A DNA stretch of 64,000 nt, from NCBI GenBank assembly GCA_964195425.1, contig CAXMOM010000069.1:1-64000 (forward strand). The letters are read 5' to 3'. The stretch comes from Glaciecola sp964195425. GTDB lineage: Bacteria > Pseudomonadota > Gammaproteobacteria > Enterobacterales > Alteromonadaceae. The position numbers were made by a program, and so were the translations under genes. Below, one piece after another: positions 63,678-64,000 of this stretch (the stretch's first letter is position 1; every line of letters begins with the position of its first letter). The notes under the pieces were generated by a model. That model was not told where the DNA came from. It saw only the letters and a program-made list of their open reading frames with translations, and ran no database searches.

Positions 63678-64000
63678 ATGTTTGTAGAGTCAGCAAAAAT
63701 GGGTGAATTAGGCACTGATACAAAGCAAGATGAGTATTACGCTGCTATCGATTTAGGCTCGAACAGTTTCCACATGGTAATTGTTCGAGTACTTGCCGGC
63801 TCCATACAAACTGTCGGTAAAAACAAACATAAAGTACGCCTTGCTGCGGGTCTAGACGAGCATAACTTTTTGCACGAAGAAGCGATTGAACGCGGCTTAT
63901 CATGCTTAATAAATTTTGCTGAAAAACTACAAGACATTCCTCCTGATAACATCAAAATTGTCGCTACGGCCACCTTACGCTTAGCCACAAATGCCAATGA
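63678..64000 (+). CDS. gppA: Guanosine pentaphosphatase/exopolyphosphatase, N-terminal fragment
   Basis: The first 107 codons are visible and run off the window. The start codon is the ATG 63678-63680 (or 63699). YYAAIDLGSNSFHMVIV is the phosphate-1 motif of the Ppx/GppA family, and ATATLRLATNAN matches a later conserved segment. GppA is preferred over Ppx because rhlB-gppA is the usual neighbour pair, but the fragment cannot decide it. Confidence 0.85.
   Translation, partial: MFVESAKMGELGTDTKQDEYYAAIDLGSNSFHMVIVRVLAGSIQTVGKNKHKVRLAAGLDEHNFLHEEAIERGLSCLINFAEKLQDIPPDNIKIVATATLRLATNAN

Noticed and set aside
1..64000. CRISPR array, tRNA, rRNA, prophage or transposase
   Set aside because: No regularly spaced repeat, cloverleaf, rRNA segment, integrase or transposase motif was seen in the window.

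Overview
The window is a chromosomal segment of a marine gammaproteobacterium of the Alteromonadales type (Alteromonas/Glaciecola/Paraglaciecola-like). The reasons are the close match of the housekeeping proteins to the E. coli family patterns (S5-L14 ribosomal proteins, UbiD, PurT, Rho, RhlB), a MotX-type sodium flagellar motor protein, and a TonB receptor paired with a 'tryptophan halogenase'. Base composition is moderately AT-rich. No rRNA, tRNA, CRISPR array, insertion sequence or prophage was seen.

Layout. 1-3013 (minus) is part of the spc ribosomal operon (rplN to rpsE), but the S10 operon that normally precedes rplN is not there. 3464-5695 is an exported sulfatase fused to a YHYH domain, behind two leader hairpins. 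5798-11231 (minus) holds rlmB, rnr, purT and motX. 11411-11627 is a candidate structured RNA ending in an intrinsic terminator just before ubiD. 11702-16884 (plus) holds ubiD, fre, an M28 peptidase, a solute-binding protein and an anchored thioredoxin. 16881-28002 is a mixed accessory stretch: DUF1295 membrane protein, GNAT, M20 amidohydrolase, hybrid histidine kinase, exported methyltransferase, an orphan cassette-like ORF, a PAS-GGDEF cyclase, a frameshifted trypsin-like protease, an alpha/beta hydrolase and an SDR.

28185-50024 is the most interesting region and reads as a peptidoglycan (MurNAc) utilisation locus. It contains a BadF-type sugar kinase, alanine racemase, a sodium/solute symporter, the MurNAc-6-P etherase MurQ, a lipoprotein of the DUF1343/NamZ exo-muramidase family (GH171), an RpiR/SIS regulator, an M14 carboxypeptidase, an exported GH3 NagZ-like glucosaminidase, a TonB receptor, a halogenase-like flavoprotein, a lipoprotein fusing an AmiD-type amidase to a beta-lactamase-fold (AmiE/YbbE-like) hydrolase, and an NhaC-type antiporter. 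The hydrolases all carry export signals, so the proposed route is: outer-membrane entry through the receptor, periplasmic peptide removal and stepwise release of GlcNAc and MurNAc, symport, phosphorylation, then MurQ cleavage to GlcNAc-6-P and D-lactate. This resembles the murQ-amiE-nagZ-namZ gene set of Bacillus subtilis, rebuilt with Gram-negative transport parts and no PTS. One 11-bp palindromic core recurs in both divergent promoters of the locus and is a candidate operator for the RpiR protein.

50121-64000 returns to housekeeping genes: HU, a VOC protein and aldehyde dehydrogenase, purA, cnoX, a PH-domain protein, a DUF962 protein, a decayed PQQ sugar dehydrogenase, dps, a PCuAC copper chaperone, purK/purE, rho, trxA, and rhlB followed by the start of a gppA/ppx gene. 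Products were assigned by reading the translations and recalling family motifs; no database search was possible.
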